This document shows positions 10,900-21,506 of a DNA stretch of 32,641 nucleotides, piece after piece. The position numbers were made by a program, and so were the translations under genes. Every line of letters begins with the position of its first letter. The stretch's first letter is position 1. The stretch spans positions 1,029,394 to 1,062,034 of the forward strand of contig BFEA01000367.1 of the NCBI GenBank assembly GCA_003427395.1, written 5' to 3'. The notes beneath the pieces are model-generated. The model was not told where the DNA came from and searched no databases. It was given only the letters and a program-made list of their open reading frames with translations. The DNA comes from Chara braunii. Lineage: Eukaryota > Streptophyta > Charophyceae > Charales > Characeae.

Positions 10900-11712
10900 T
10901 CATCTGGTGCCTAGTGACATATCTGGTAGGTGTGTTTTGCTTCCCAGTGTGTCTGGAGTCTGGGTTAGGGCTGTGTGATTGTGTCTCCATTGTCCGAAGT
11001 GAATTTTATATTGCACTAACATGGCTATCTTATCTTCTCCTACTATGTTCTTTGAAAAGGCTTCTATTATTTTATCTTTATTTGTTAGATTATTCTGTAT
11101 CTTCCTGAGGGTCTCTTTCCAGCACCCCCTGTACTTAGTTTCTATTATGCCTAGCGCTTCCTCCAATGCCTCTTGGGTGCTCACTGGAGTGTGGTCCATC
11201 GTCTCTTGGCATTTACGTTTCCAGATCACCCATAAGGTGCCTAGTCTCAACGTCTGGAAGAAAACGATCTCATACCCGTGCCTTGAATTAGGCAGCTGCA
11301 TTCCTAGTAAGAGAGGTAGCTGTTCCATTGGGAGTGTCTTGTTTGTGATTGAAAGCCAGAGTTCTGATGAGTGATTCCAAAGATGTTGTGCTTTTTGACA
11401 GCGTAGGAGACAGTGTTCTGTGTCTTCTATCAACCGGCTTGGGCAGATGGAGCATAATTCCTGTAATGGAGACCACGTCTGGCTATTCCTTATCTTATAT
11501 AGCCATGCGTTTACTGGTAAGGCACGGTGGGCGAGGAGCCATTGAAAGCTTCTTAGTTTGACTGCTGTTATGGTGAGAATACTGTTCCAGGGGTTGAGGA
11601 GTGTGTTATTAGGTGGTACTGTGAGGTGTGTTTCCCATCTGTGGCTTATAATTTGAGAGACGGAGACGGATCTCAGTCTCAATGTGTATCCCAGTTTCGT
11701 GGTGTACTCCAT
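10900..11712 (-). pseudogene. LINE C ORF2 C-terminal fragment
   Basis: This is an open stretch of 270 codons matching only the end of ORF2, downstream of the reverse transcriptase. It opens with EYTTKLGYTLRL (LINE A: KYTVKLGYRL). It then has RSFQWLLAHRALPVNAWL and the knuckle CSICPSRLIEDTEHCLLRC, which keeps the C-x2-C-x9-H-x4-C spacing seen in LINE A and B. LGTLWVIWKRKCQETM lies near the end. The catalytic domains are missing because the element is 5'-truncated, so the fragment has no enzyme function. The first Met is simply the first ATG inside the truncated copy. Confidence 0.85.
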
Positions 11713-11755
11713 AATATTAGTACGTTTTTCTAATCCTAATCTACCCGATTTCTAG

Positions 11756-11928
11756 GCTGGGCCGCCGCCCGGCCGATTGGGCCCGGAGGAGTCCGCCCGG
11801 TGAAAATGGGCGACGCAAAAACACAGCAAGGATTTTTTTTATTTTTTTTTTTGAAGGCGGGGTTGTGCTGCACTACCCTAGAGGGCCCCGAATCTGCAAT
11901 AAAAAGTGAACTTCGGGGGGTTGGGGGG
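11756..11928 (-). mobile_element. GC-rich stretch and a second retroelement 3' end
   Basis: A very GC-rich segment (11757-11805) is followed by a T-rich run at 11831-11852 and then a GC-rich stretch up to the gap. The T-run followed by unique sequence looks like the poly(A) end of another minus-strand retroelement whose body would lie in the gap. Its sequence does not match the other LINE 3' ends here. Confidence 0.35.
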
Positions 11929-12901
11929 NNNNNNNNNNNNNNNNNNNNNNNNNNNNNNNNNNNNNNNNNNNNNNNNNNNNNNNNNNNNNNNNNNNNNNNN
12001 NNNNNNNNNNNNNNNNNNNNNNNNNNNNNNNNNNNNNNNNNNNNNNNNNNNNNNNNNNNNNNNNNNNNNNNNNNNNNNNNNNNNNNNNNNNNNNNNNNNN
12101 NNNNNNNNNNNNNNNNNNNNNNNNNNNNNNNNNNNNNNNNNNNNNNNNNNNNNNNNNNNNNNNNNNNNNNNNNNNNNNNNNNNNNNNNNNNNNNNNNNNN
12201 NNNNNNNNNNNNNNNNNNNNNNNNNNNNNNNNNNNNNNNNNNNNNNNNNNNNNNNNNNNNNNNNNNNNNNNNNNNNNNNNNNNNNNNNNNNNNNNNNNNN
12301 NNNNNNNNNNNNNNNNNNNNNNNNNNNNNNNNNNNNNNNNNNNNNNNNNNNNNNNNNNNNNNNNNNNNNNNNNNNNNNNNNNNNNNNNNNNNNNNNNNNN
12401 NNNNNNNNNNNNNNNNNNNNNNNNNNNNNNNNNNNNNNNNNNNNNNNNNNNNNNNNNNNNNNNNNNNNNNNNNNNNNNNNNNNNNNNNNNNNNNNNNNNN
12501 NNNNNNNNNNNNNNNNNNNNNNNNNNNNNNNNNNNNNNNNNNNNNNNNNNNNNNNNNNNNNNNNNNNNNNNNNNNNNNNNNNNNNNNNNNNNNNNNNNNN
12601 NNNNNNNNNNNNNNNNNNNNNNNNNNNNNNNNNNNNNNNNNNNNNNNNNNNNNNNNNNNNNNNNNNNNNNNNNNNNNNNNNNNNNNNNNNNNNNNNNNNN
12701 NNNNNNNNNNNNNNNNNNNNNNNNNNNNNNNNNNNNNNNNNNNNNNNNNNNNNNNNNNNNNNNNNNNNNNNNNNNNNNNNNNNNNNNNNNNNNNNNNNNN
12801 NNNNNNNNNNNNNNNNNNNNNNNNNNNNNNNNNNNNNNNNNNNNNNNNNNNNNNNNNNNNNNNNNNNNNNNNNNNNNNNNNNNNNNNNNNNNNNNNNNNN
12901 N
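11929..12901. other. assembly gap (973 N)
   Basis: Unknown bases. The run of N sits exactly where the poly(A) tail of LINE B and its left target-site copy should be, so neither can be seen. Confidence 1.
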
Positions 12902-13962
12902 AACAGGGCCTTATGGTCCTGGCTCCTTCTATTCTGGGGAGCGTCAGTCCGGTTCCTATTCCCCCGGCAAGTCAAAATACATAATACATGAGACAGAACT
13001 CACTCACGCTTCCTTCCGTTCAGGCCGAAGGACCCCTGATCAGCATTGATTGCTCTATCCTAGTGGAGGATCGACTGTCAGCTTGCCCAGATCCTCTCTT
13101 TCCTCTCAGGCCTGATGAACAGGTCTGTCAGATGCTGCAATAATTCCTAGAAAGAAGTCATCTGGTGACCTTTCCCTGCCTGGTTCATTCCATGAGCCAC
13201 TTCGCCCCTCCCTTGGAAGGTCAGCCGTTGTCAATAGTCCGTAGGCTTACTTTGTCCCACCACCCTGATATCCCTTCCTCCTTCCTTGGCCCCGCTCTTG
13301 TTGTTGTTACCACTGTGATAAACTGTCCTGGGGAGCCTCAGACCGGTTCCTGTTTCCACCTGCAAGTCACAATATATAATATCTCGGCCGAGTACTCACA
13401 CTTCCTCCCGCCTGGCCGGAAGACCCCTGAACAGCTTTGGTTACTCCATTCTTGGTGGAGGGTTGACTGTCGGCTTGCCTTCACCCACTCTTCCCTCTCA
13501 GACCTGCTGTAAGGATTTTGCCAGCTGTCGCTATTTTATGGCCGGAGCTTGTCTATCCTCCCTGTTGGCCCTTAGCCCTCCTCCCCTTCTCCCTTTCCTT
13601 ATGTTGCTGTGATCCCCCAATCCAAACTGCTCACCCCCGTCTTATGGTTTTTGTTGAGACCCTAAACCCTAAACCCTAATCTTAGCTTAACTGTAAGCCC
13701 TTTTTTCCTCACTGGTCGGACATCCCTGTCTGCCTGCCCCCACCACTGTCCTACGAACCCCCCCTCTGTCGTCGTCCTCTCGTTTCTGCCCATCTGTCTT
13801 TCCAGTCCACCCGCTGCCCTACGATCCTCCACTCTGCTGTCCTTGACCTCTCGTTTCTGCCCGTCCGTCTTTCCTCTCGTTTGCCTGAACAGCTCTTGTT
13901 TTCAAAGGGTCCCCGAAACCTACCCATTGATGCAATCCGCCTAATAGTCTTAGCTGTGTGTC
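12902..13962 (-). other. LINE B 3' UTR with an internal duplication
   Basis: The block at 12937-13117 (GGGGAGCGTCAGTCCGG to CTCTCAGGCCTGATG) recurs in diverged form at 13327-13512 (GGGGAGCCTCAGACCGG to CTCTCAGACCTGCTG). The 3' UTR therefore contains a direct duplication with a period near 390 bp. Most of the rest is pyrimidine-rich. A telomere-like stretch is at 13660-13680. Confidence 0.7.
13660..13680. repeat. telomere-like motif in LINE B 3' UTR
   Basis: Three consecutive plant telomere units (CCCTAAA, CCCTAAA, CCCTAAT) lie about 290 bases beyond the ORF2 stop. The run is too short to be a chromosome end. It has counterparts in LINE A and LINE C. Confidence 0.8.
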
Positions 13963-14891
13963 TCAGAATCTTCCGGCTGGAGTTGTCGCCTTTGGCCTTA
14001 TCCTCCCTGTCTGACCTTCTTCCCCCAATCTTCGTCCTTTGTCGTCATCCCAGTTATTCTTGTTTACCCCTTCCCACTGGATCTTACTGGTTTGCCAAAA
14101 TTTTCCTCTCTTTCCTTTTATCCTACCCCCTTCCTGTTCCCTGATTTCATCCTCCCTCCTCTCTCCATTTAAAGCGAAGTTGTACGCCTCAGCCCCCTGA
14201 CCCAACGCATTCTGTTTAAATTTTTTGATTATCTCCTCCTCATGTCCTGGTTGTTGCCGTGCCTGCTGTCTCACCCCTTCCCATTGCACATTGAGATGTG
14301 TTTCCACTGCATTGAGAAGCAGCTCCCTGGCTTCCTCTCTATGTATTAGCGTTCCTTCCATAGTGGTCTGACATCTCCTCTTCCAAATGGTCCACAGCCC
14401 ATATTGTCTCAGCAGCTGGAAGATGTGTCTCTGGTAGGGTTGCCACCATTTGGGTACCCCAACACCCAAAAGCCTTGCAGTTCTTGACTCTGGGAAAACT
14501 ATCGTCGCTACCTGTTTCCAAATTCCCCTGACTTGCTCCCACATTCCCTCCACCTCCTTACATTCCAGCAGACAATGCACCAATGTTTCTGGATGCCCTT
14601 CTTGGCACACTCTGCATAGCTCAGCTTCCTCGCTTCTCTGGTTGTGACTTCTTCTTTCGTTGAGCCACACATTCACTGGCAGTGCCACATGCGCTATTAG
14701 CCATTGCATACTTCTAACCTGTCCCAGTCTTATAGATAGAATGCTTGACCACGGTATGTCTAACATTTGGCTCCTGGGGACCCCCACCCTTTTCTCCCAG
14801 CGCTTGGACAGAGTAAGTCCCATGGACCGGGATCTGTTCCTCAACCTATATCCTATTTTTGTGGTATATTGGAGGATATTGAATCTTCTCA
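13963..14891 (-). pseudogene. LINE B ORF2 C-terminal part (separated by the inversion)
   Basis: The open frame reads RRFNILQYTTKIGYRLRN, then RSMQWLIAHVALPVNVWL, the knuckle LCRVCQEGHPETLVHCLLEC (C-x2-C-x9-H-x4-C), and QYGLWTIWKRRCQTTMEG. It corresponds to the last 310 or so codons of ORF2. The usual preceding residues (EWAW) are found at 19231-19242 on the other strand. Joining the two at the inversion breakpoints keeps the reading frame. Codons to the right of 14891 in this frame are antisense of the inverted piece and do not belong to the protein. Confidence 0.85.
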
Positions 14892-15587
14892 GTGGAGGAC
14901 ACAACAATGGATGAGGACCGAGTGGAAGGAGAGAGTGAAGAGGTAGAAGTGCAGGGCTTGAGAAGACAAGCAGCAATTTTGGTGGCACAGGATATCCTAC
15001 TCAAGGATGAAAATAGGGAATTGGATGAGGACATAGTGAACGTGCAGAAAATAGCAAAGGGTCAGTGGAAGGAAATAAAAGTTGCAGCTCGAATGGAAAC
15101 CAAGAATGAGGCAAGGAGGAGAGTGGTTTTGCCCTGTCGCTGGAACACAACACACTCACACTGGGAAGTAGCAATTAACCAGTTCTTGCAACTGTTAACA
15201 GCCCCTATGGAGGAATGCTCAGGCTCGGATCTTCAGAGATTAATAGGGGCGGAGGTGCCATCTCAAGCCTTTGTACTGAGGGAGGGAGGAGAGGAGCCGA
15301 TGACAATAGGGGAAGAAAGAGAGGAGGAGACAACAGTCGACTTCGGACCGCTGCTATTCCAAATGGGGGAGGAGTCCGAATTAAGGGAGGGGTTGATCTG
15401 GATGCCCTGGCAGGTAGTGGAAACCATTCCCTATGGGCTACTGGGAGGGGAAGTAGGGGCGGAATGGGCGGCTAGATGCGCAACGGTGGCAGTGAAGATG
15501 GAGGCATTGAGATGGAAGCCGAACTTCTTCGAGAAGAGGGTAAGTGAGGTAGCAATCACCATAGAACTCACTCCACTAGACACTTGA
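14892..15587 (+). pseudogene. LINE B ORF1 C-terminal part (inverted segment)
   Basis: This is 231 codons, open from the inversion breakpoint. It is acidic and charged at the start and ends with FGPLLFQMGEE, LIWMPWQVVETIPYGLLGG and CATVAVKMEAL. That end lines up with the last part of LINE A ORF1 (FSPLIVKMPES, MIWKPWRTVVEVPYSILAD, TTVAHIASTGLL). It is therefore the tail of ORF1, not a separate gene, and its first Met is not a true start. ORF2 begins about 50-110 bases downstream, the same spacing as in LINE A. The upstream part of ORF1 is at 21506-19257 on the minus strand. Confidence 0.8.
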
Positions 15588-15633
15588 ACAAGGAAAGATA
15601 GAAGGGAAGTCCATATTCTAACAAGGGGACCTA

Positions 15634-18124
15634 ATGGAGAGAGGAGAGATAGAGAGACCAAGAAACGGGTCTACCAGAATTCAAAATAGCGTAATGGAAT
15701 GTGAATGGGTTAGTTGGGATTTTAGAGAATGGAGACAAGTGGCAAAATGTAGTAAATCACTCAGAATGGTTCACTTCGTCTCCACCGGATTTCTTGTGCT
15801 TGAAGGAAACACATCTACAAGAATCTGAAGGACACCAGAAAATAAAGCACAAGATCGAGAAGAAACTGCAAAGAATTAAAGCGGCATGGTGGGCCCCAGC
15901 AACAAGCAACCATTCCAAGGGAGTAGTTATACTACAGAACAAAAGGGCTAAGGCTGCAGGTAAGATTAACATCATAGAAACAAGGGTGGACGAGGAAGAG
16001 GGCAGATGGGTCAAGGTCGATTTCGAGCTTCATGAGGAACCCTACACGCTACTTTCGGTTTATTGTCCGAATGGCTATCAACAAAGAATAGATATGGTCG
16101 AAAGGCTTAAGGAACTCCTTGATGAGAATAGGCACTTGATTTTAGCAGGAGACTGGAACGCCACCTTAGATCCCAGCCTAGATAGAATTTCAGGAGGCTT
16201 TAGATCAGAGGAGGGTGGTTGGACAGAAGAATCGCTACCGATTCATGGGCTAATAACGAGTTTAGAACTGATAGATCCCTATAGGTTGCACTATCACCGC
16301 AAGAGAAACCGTAGCCAACATGTCTCGGTTTCCCGGATAGACTATTTCTTAACGTCGCCAGGCATAACGGGCATGTTACATTCAGTAAACATAGGTAGCC
16401 TACCGTACGACCTGGGTTTAGATCACAAACCTATCCATTTGAACTTAACATCAAAAAAACAAATTAGCAGAGGTAAGGGGTTCTACAAAATCAATAACTC
16501 CCTCCTAAAAACTCAAGAAATGAGGCAGGCGGTCTGGCAAGTGTGTCAGGAGCACAACCCAGACACACACTCATTCCCAGAACTGCTATCAACACTTTCT
16601 AAGGCTTCAACAATAGTGGCTAGGAGGCTGGCAACGAAGAAGAAGGAAAGAGAGGGAGAGCTGGCGCGAGCAATAGTGATAGCAGAGCACAATACCATTA
16701 ATAGGCCAGGAGATGAATTATACGAAAGAATATTGGAGACGACAAGAGGAGAGATGGCGGATTGGCAACGGTGGATAATGAAAGGCTTACGAATGAGAGC
16801 TACAGTCAAGGAATGGGAGGAAGGGGAGAGAATGACCAAATTCTTCTTCCAAAAAATTAAGACTAGGGGCAGGAATAACCTCATAGAGCGATTAGAAGAG
16901 GAAGGGGGACTTACTTCAGACAAGGAAGGGTTGTTAAGGGTGGCCTTCGACTTCTACAGTAAACTATACACATCAGTGGAAGACCAACTCTCGAAGCCTA
17001 GGATAGAGGAAGCAAGATCAAAGTTTCTGAATTATCTACAGAGCACAATATCACGAAAGCACACGACCATGCTGGACGAACCATTAACACAGGAAGAGTT
17101 ATGGGAGGCACGAAAAACGATGGCTCCGAATAAAACCCCGGGGAAAGATGGTCTGACCAGAGAGTTCTGGCTAGAACTCTGGCCAATATTGGGCGAAGAA
17201 TACCTGTTCTTTCTAGAACAGGCATGGCAGGATGAGGGTATAGGAAGCGAGCCCGCAACTGGGATAGTTACGCTGCTTTACAAAAAAGGGAGTCCAGTGG
17301 ACATACGAAATTACAGACCAATAACCTTGTTGACTCTCACTCACAAGATAGTAGCTAAGGCCCTAGCTAATCGCTTATCCAAGATCACGGCGGGTTGCTT
17401 CCATCTGGATCAAACAGGATTCATTCCGGGTAGGTTTATCCTAGACAATGTCATGTGCCTAACAGAATCGGTCCGCTATATCAGGGACAAGAGAATCAAC
17501 GCTGCCATCCTTTTTTTAGACTTCGAAAAGGCTTATGACGAGGTCAGTTGGCCTTTCTTACAGTTGTGCATGGAAAAGATGGGGGTAGAGCCGAACTTTA
17601 GGAAATGGATAAGGGTCTTATATAACAATGCGCGGGGACAAGTACAGGTTAACGGTCACTTATCTTCGACTTACCCGATGTCAAGATCGGTTAGGCAGGG
17701 GGACCCCTTAGCAGCTCCTATCTTTCTCTTTATTATGGAGGCAATAGCCTCCTTTCTAAGAAAAGACCCGTCAATAGAAAGATTAATAGCACCACCAGAC
17801 CAGCAAGGACACAAGGTTGAAATCCCCACGACGTTATTATTCGCAGACGACTTGACAGTCTTAATCAGGGCAACGGACTCCTCCTTCCAAGCGCTAACAA
17901 GGGCAATGGAAGCCTTCCAGCTGGCTTCAGAAATGAAAATCAATTGGCACAAAACAGTGGGATGGTGGCTAGCAGAGCTAGATCCAGATAATCAGATTCC
18001 GGTCACAAGCCCGGAGGGGCTTCAATGGATGACTCCACAGCAACCACTCCGGTACCTAGGGATCAAAATAACAGAAGAGGGGCACACCATTCTATGGCGG
18101 CTGACATTATGGCCAAGATGTTAG
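15634..18124 (+). CDS. LINE B ORF2: endonuclease and reverse transcriptase
   Basis: This is the best preserved coding stretch in the window: about 807 codons open from 15701 (a GTG, inside WNVNGL). The true start is probably the ATG at 15634, but a TAA at 15692-15694 and a frame change separate it from the endonuclease, so the start is damaged. The endonuclease has LKETH (Glu codon 15806), GDWNATLD (Asp codon 16151), SRIDYFL and LDHKPI. The reverse transcriptase has KTPGKDGL, QTGFIPGRFILDN, motif A LDFEKAYD (catalytic Asp codon 17519), SRSVRQGDP, motif C FADD (17840-17851) and RYLGI. All expected catalytic residues are present, unlike LINE A. The frame is lost after YLGIKITEEG (near 18085) and resumes in the frame of 18025. 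Confidence 0.9.
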
Positions 18125-19258
18125 CAAAGTTCGGTGCTTGGTCGGCGGTGTACACATCAATACATGGAAGAGCACTGATTCTGAATGCGTCAATCTTTTC
18201 CATGACGTGGTACGCGGGGTCTATTTGGACTCCGCCCAAGGCCACGTCGGCCCAGCTTAGGAGAAAGGCAACAACCTTCTTGTGGACGGCGAAGCACAAC
18301 ACAAAACATTTCATAACCAACGTGGCATGGAGAACGGTAACTAGATCCAAGGGGCAAGGGGGCCTAGGCATCCTCGACCCAAGCCAACAGTTGAAGGCAC
18401 TGCAAACAAAATGGGTGGTTAAGCTAATCTCACAGCCCAGGTTATCATGGACATCATCAGTATTGGAAAAGATTAGGCAGATAGCCAGGTACAAAACACC
18501 GAGCAACATGACGGGGCTGTTCTGGATTATGTGTAGTAACTGGGCTAAAGTGGGCTACAGGGAAGAGAATAGGGGACTACAAGGAGGGAGGGCTAGAAAC
18601 TCGGCTTATTGACTACAACTAATTCAACTGTGGAAGGAGGTCTTCCCAGCGAGGGTAAGAGAGTCTACCACAAGAGAAGAGGTATTAAGACAACCGTTAT
18701 TCTGCAATGCAAGCATTAAGGACAACGGTGGAAAGCCTCTAGCATTAACAAGTAAAGAATCGAGATGGGGTAGATGGTTGGAACACGGAGTATGGCAGAT
18801 CAAACACATTTGGGACGATAAGAACAACCGATGGAAAACAACAGAGGAGCTGAGGAGGACATTGAAGGGGTGTCACAACCTTCATGATAATCTGAGGGTA
18901 GTCACAGGCTCCATACACCCAACCTGGGTGCATTTGCTGAGAAAGGGAAAACAATGGCGAGAGGGAGACTGGGCCACATGGGTAGATGATTCAGAACCTA
19001 GAGTAGTGTTCAGGGTGTGGGACACAGACAAAGATAGGAACGAATGGCTAGTGGCGGATAAATACGACATAATACATCCGAGCAGTACTACTTCTCAATT
19101 GGACAGGACATCCAAAGCACCGCTGTATATTCTCAAACAAGGGTTACAGAAGGTAAGGGTGATAGAAATGGACGAGTTTACAGTGTACAATCCAACAATA
19201 CCAATTGAGAAGCTAGAGGTGGACCCCGGAGAATGGGCCTGGAACATTAGGGGGGGAC
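18025..19258 (+). pseudogene. LINE B ORF2 continuation after frameshift
   Basis: In this frame ORF2 continues beyond the reverse transcriptase: MAKMLAKFGAW, SMTWYAGSIW, NVAWRTVTR, GGLGILDPS. A single in-frame TGA at 18610-18612 breaks it, and the same frame then continues through HGVWQIKHIWDD, LRRTLKGCHN and EWAWNI (ends near 19248). The LINE A counterparts are SMMWYIASIW, KVAWHYVTR, NGIWKIAHLW, QLKGCH and EWAW. It stops at the inversion breakpoint, and the last codons after EWAWNI are antisense ORF1. One frameshift and one stop are the only breaks in about 1100 codons, so this copy is fairly recent. Confidence 0.85.
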
Positions 19259-21506
19259 AATCAAGAGTATTCTCCCATATTCCTCTTGCTGTTCGTGGAT
19301 CTCATTCTTGACTGTGCGGGTCTTACTTGCGTACTGAGAAGCATAGAACTCATTGATTTCTCCTTCCCTCCTTAGCAATTCAAACCTGTTTTTTGATGTG
19401 ATGTCCTCCCCTGCTTGTGTGACTTGTTGGAGGTTTCTCAGGTGTTTATGGTGGGCCAGTCTGATTTCACACTCAATCGTTCTCCCCCATTCCAGTTGTT
19501 CTACCTCCTTTACCCACTGTTCCCTTGACCAGTCTTTCTCATCCAGCTCGTCCTGCTCATCCTCCTCCTCTTCTTCCTCTTCCGCTGAAGAGGCTTCGTT
19601 CTTTGTGTCTCCTGAGATCCCCCTCTGGTCTTCCTCTGCTTGCAGGATCTGTTCCACTGACATGTTTTCAACATTGAGCATGCCCCTCCTTCTCGCCCTT
19701 TCTCTTACTCTGTCTTCGTCTTCCAGTTCCTGGGACCCCTGGGATCCGCTTCTGTCCTCTTCGTGCTGTGACGACCCCTCTGAGAGATCCTTATCCATCA
19801 AGACCACCTCTCCCTCTCCTGCTTTGCCTGACTCTTCCTCCCCTGCCCTGGTTCCTTTTGATACCACGCCTTGTGAGCCTGTGTCTGACTCACTCTCCTT
19901 CCCTGAGCTCCTTGAAGATTCCTTGCTGGTTCCGCCCTCCTCCTCTTTCTCCCTTGCAGCAGTGTCCTCCCCCAATTGGGTCTTTTGTCTTCTTTTCCCC
20001 TGCTGCGAACTTCCTTCTTGAGTACCAGACCCTTCTTCACCCCTTGAATCTCCCTTTCTCTTTGTGGCGGTGTCTCTTCCTTCTGTTTCACTTCTCCCTC
20101 CGTCCTCATACTCCATATTGTCCCCCCTACCCTCCTCCATGTCTTTTGACCCCTCCTCATTGCCTCTTATTTGCTCTTGCTGCTGTGCTCTGGCTTCAAC
20201 ATTTTCTAAAAAGGCGAATTCCGCATTCCTCCCCACCTCGTGCAATTCCCTCACGAGCTTCAATCTTTGCTCAACGTCCTGCATGACCGGATCGTCCAAA
20301 ATGGGTTTAACGAAGTAACCCGTTTCCTTGTCCTCCATTCTCTTGGCCCCGGTGTGTCTCCACCTACTATCATAAGGCGGATAAATGTCTGGTTTGACCG
20401 TTGGTTCCCTTTTCAAGACCCACACCCATCTTGGATTTTCCAGGTTGTCGTCAAATATCCACCCCCTGTATTGAGATGAATTAATGTACCAGACACCTGG
20501 TTTGTTCTCGCATTCCTGCAGCATAGATTGCCTCAATGCCACCCGTTTTCCCTCTGTTCCTCCTGATCCCCCTTGTGGACAAGAGGTACCTAGGTGGCCT
20601 CTACCCCTGCATTTGAAACAAAATGGATTAGTCTTGGTGGAGATGAAGACAATGATTCTCTGACCACTTTTCTTGAAGATTCATTGATCTGGGAGCTTCA
20701 GCGGTGCCCCTGACTTGACCTCCAGGCAAGCCACCCTTGCATCATTGGTTAGGTGCCAGAAAATCCGGATTGGCCGGGAGCCATTCTATGATCGGGTTGC
20801 TTGGGAATTCCTCCTCCAGTCTCTTTTGTACAAAGCTATGCATTCCCTCCGATAGGTTGTCAAATTGTACCCAGAAATGGTTCCTCAGCATTGATTGTAT
20901 GTGCCTTGATGCCTCGGCCTGAGGTGGTCTTGGCGGCTTCCAAGGTTGGATTGTGACTGCAGCTCCTTTGCATTTCAATGCACCAATCGACAGTAGGTAT
21001 TGGGCATAGGTAGGATCCACACAGACGATCATCACCGCGAACCTTCCCCTCTTGTGGTACGAGACCTCTGGTTCCTTCCCTGGTACCTCCTCCATGGCTA
21101 TCAGCCTGTCCATCACCCACCTTCTCTTCTCGTTCAGTGAAAGCTCTCTGCTTCTCCCCGAGAAGTTGAAGAGGACCGCATGCTTCTCGTACAGCTCATT
21201 CAACGATTGGATGTCCTCTTCTGGGTATTCCCAAACTTCCACCTCCTCCTCTTTACACCCTTCTCCCTTGATTACCTCCTTCGTGATCTTGATCTCTGCT
21301 TTGATTTGTATCTTCTCCAGCAGGAAATCCATCGCCTTTTGCCCCAAAGATCGTGACTTGGCTTCCCCTGTTCTTGACGCCGTACCTGATTGAGAAGTCG
21401 TCTATCCTGATTTGCTTATTGCCATTCCCCCTTGCCTTAGAGCAAAGTCTTGCTTCTCTACCTCGCTCATTGCCTTTTGGGCAGCCATAGAGTATGATAT
21501 CGCCAT
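19257..21506 (-). pseudogene. LINE B ORF1 N-terminal and middle part
   Basis: The likely start is the ATG at 21506 (MAISYSMAAQKAMSE). A TAG at 21402-21404, a frame change near 20745 and a TGA at 20681-20683 (probably a former Trp) interrupt it; otherwise it is open. HFWVQFDNL and NPDFLAPN match LINE A ORF1 (NFWVQFDNI, TPEFLAPH). The knuckle CFKCRGRGHLGTSC follows, then CENKPGVWYI (LINE A: APGVWYV). After that comes a long acidic, Ser/Glu-rich region with a run of Glu around residues EEEEEEEDEQDELDE, likely disordered. The protein is cut at the inversion breakpoint and continues at 14892 on the plus strand. Its role is RNA binding for the LINE. Summed length is about 980 codons, large for an L1-type ORF1. 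Confidence 0.8.

Larger units (their letters stand above)
10066..11755 (-). mobile_element. LINE C, 5'-truncated L1-type LINE
   Basis: The left end is a (TTTTC)n run (10061-10097), that is an AAAAG-rich tail in element sense. The 3' UTR follows (from about 10100), related to those of LINE A and B, and then the C-terminal end of ORF2 (11712-10900). Coding similarity stops about 25 codons upstream of the EYTTKLGY motif, near 11755, so the copy is 5'-truncated, as is common for LINEs. I could not find a convincing target-site duplication, perhaps because LINE A disturbed the left flank. Confidence 0.75.
14892..19249 (+). other. inverted central segment of LINE B
   Basis: At the left end the plus strand switches from antisense ORF2 to sense ORF1 (VEDTTMDED). 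At the right end it switches from sense ORF2 (EWAWNI) to antisense ORF1 (sense reading EEYGRILLI). If the piece is turned round, ORF1 reads ILLI-VEDTT and ORF2 reads EWAWNI-RRFNILQYTT, both in frame. Two-base overlaps (GT and AG) are possible at the joins. A G7 run at 19250-19256 looks like added bases at the right junction. Confidence 0.75.

Noticed and set aside
11800-12991. ORFs of 361-394 codons
   Set aside because: They are almost entirely N from the assembly gap.
13660-13680. Chromosome end or telomere array
   Set aside because: There are only three units, embedded in a LINE 3' UTR.
18063-18509. ORFs antisense to LINE ORF2 (also 16546-16923 and others)
   Set aside because: They are shadows of the well-supported sense reading frame.
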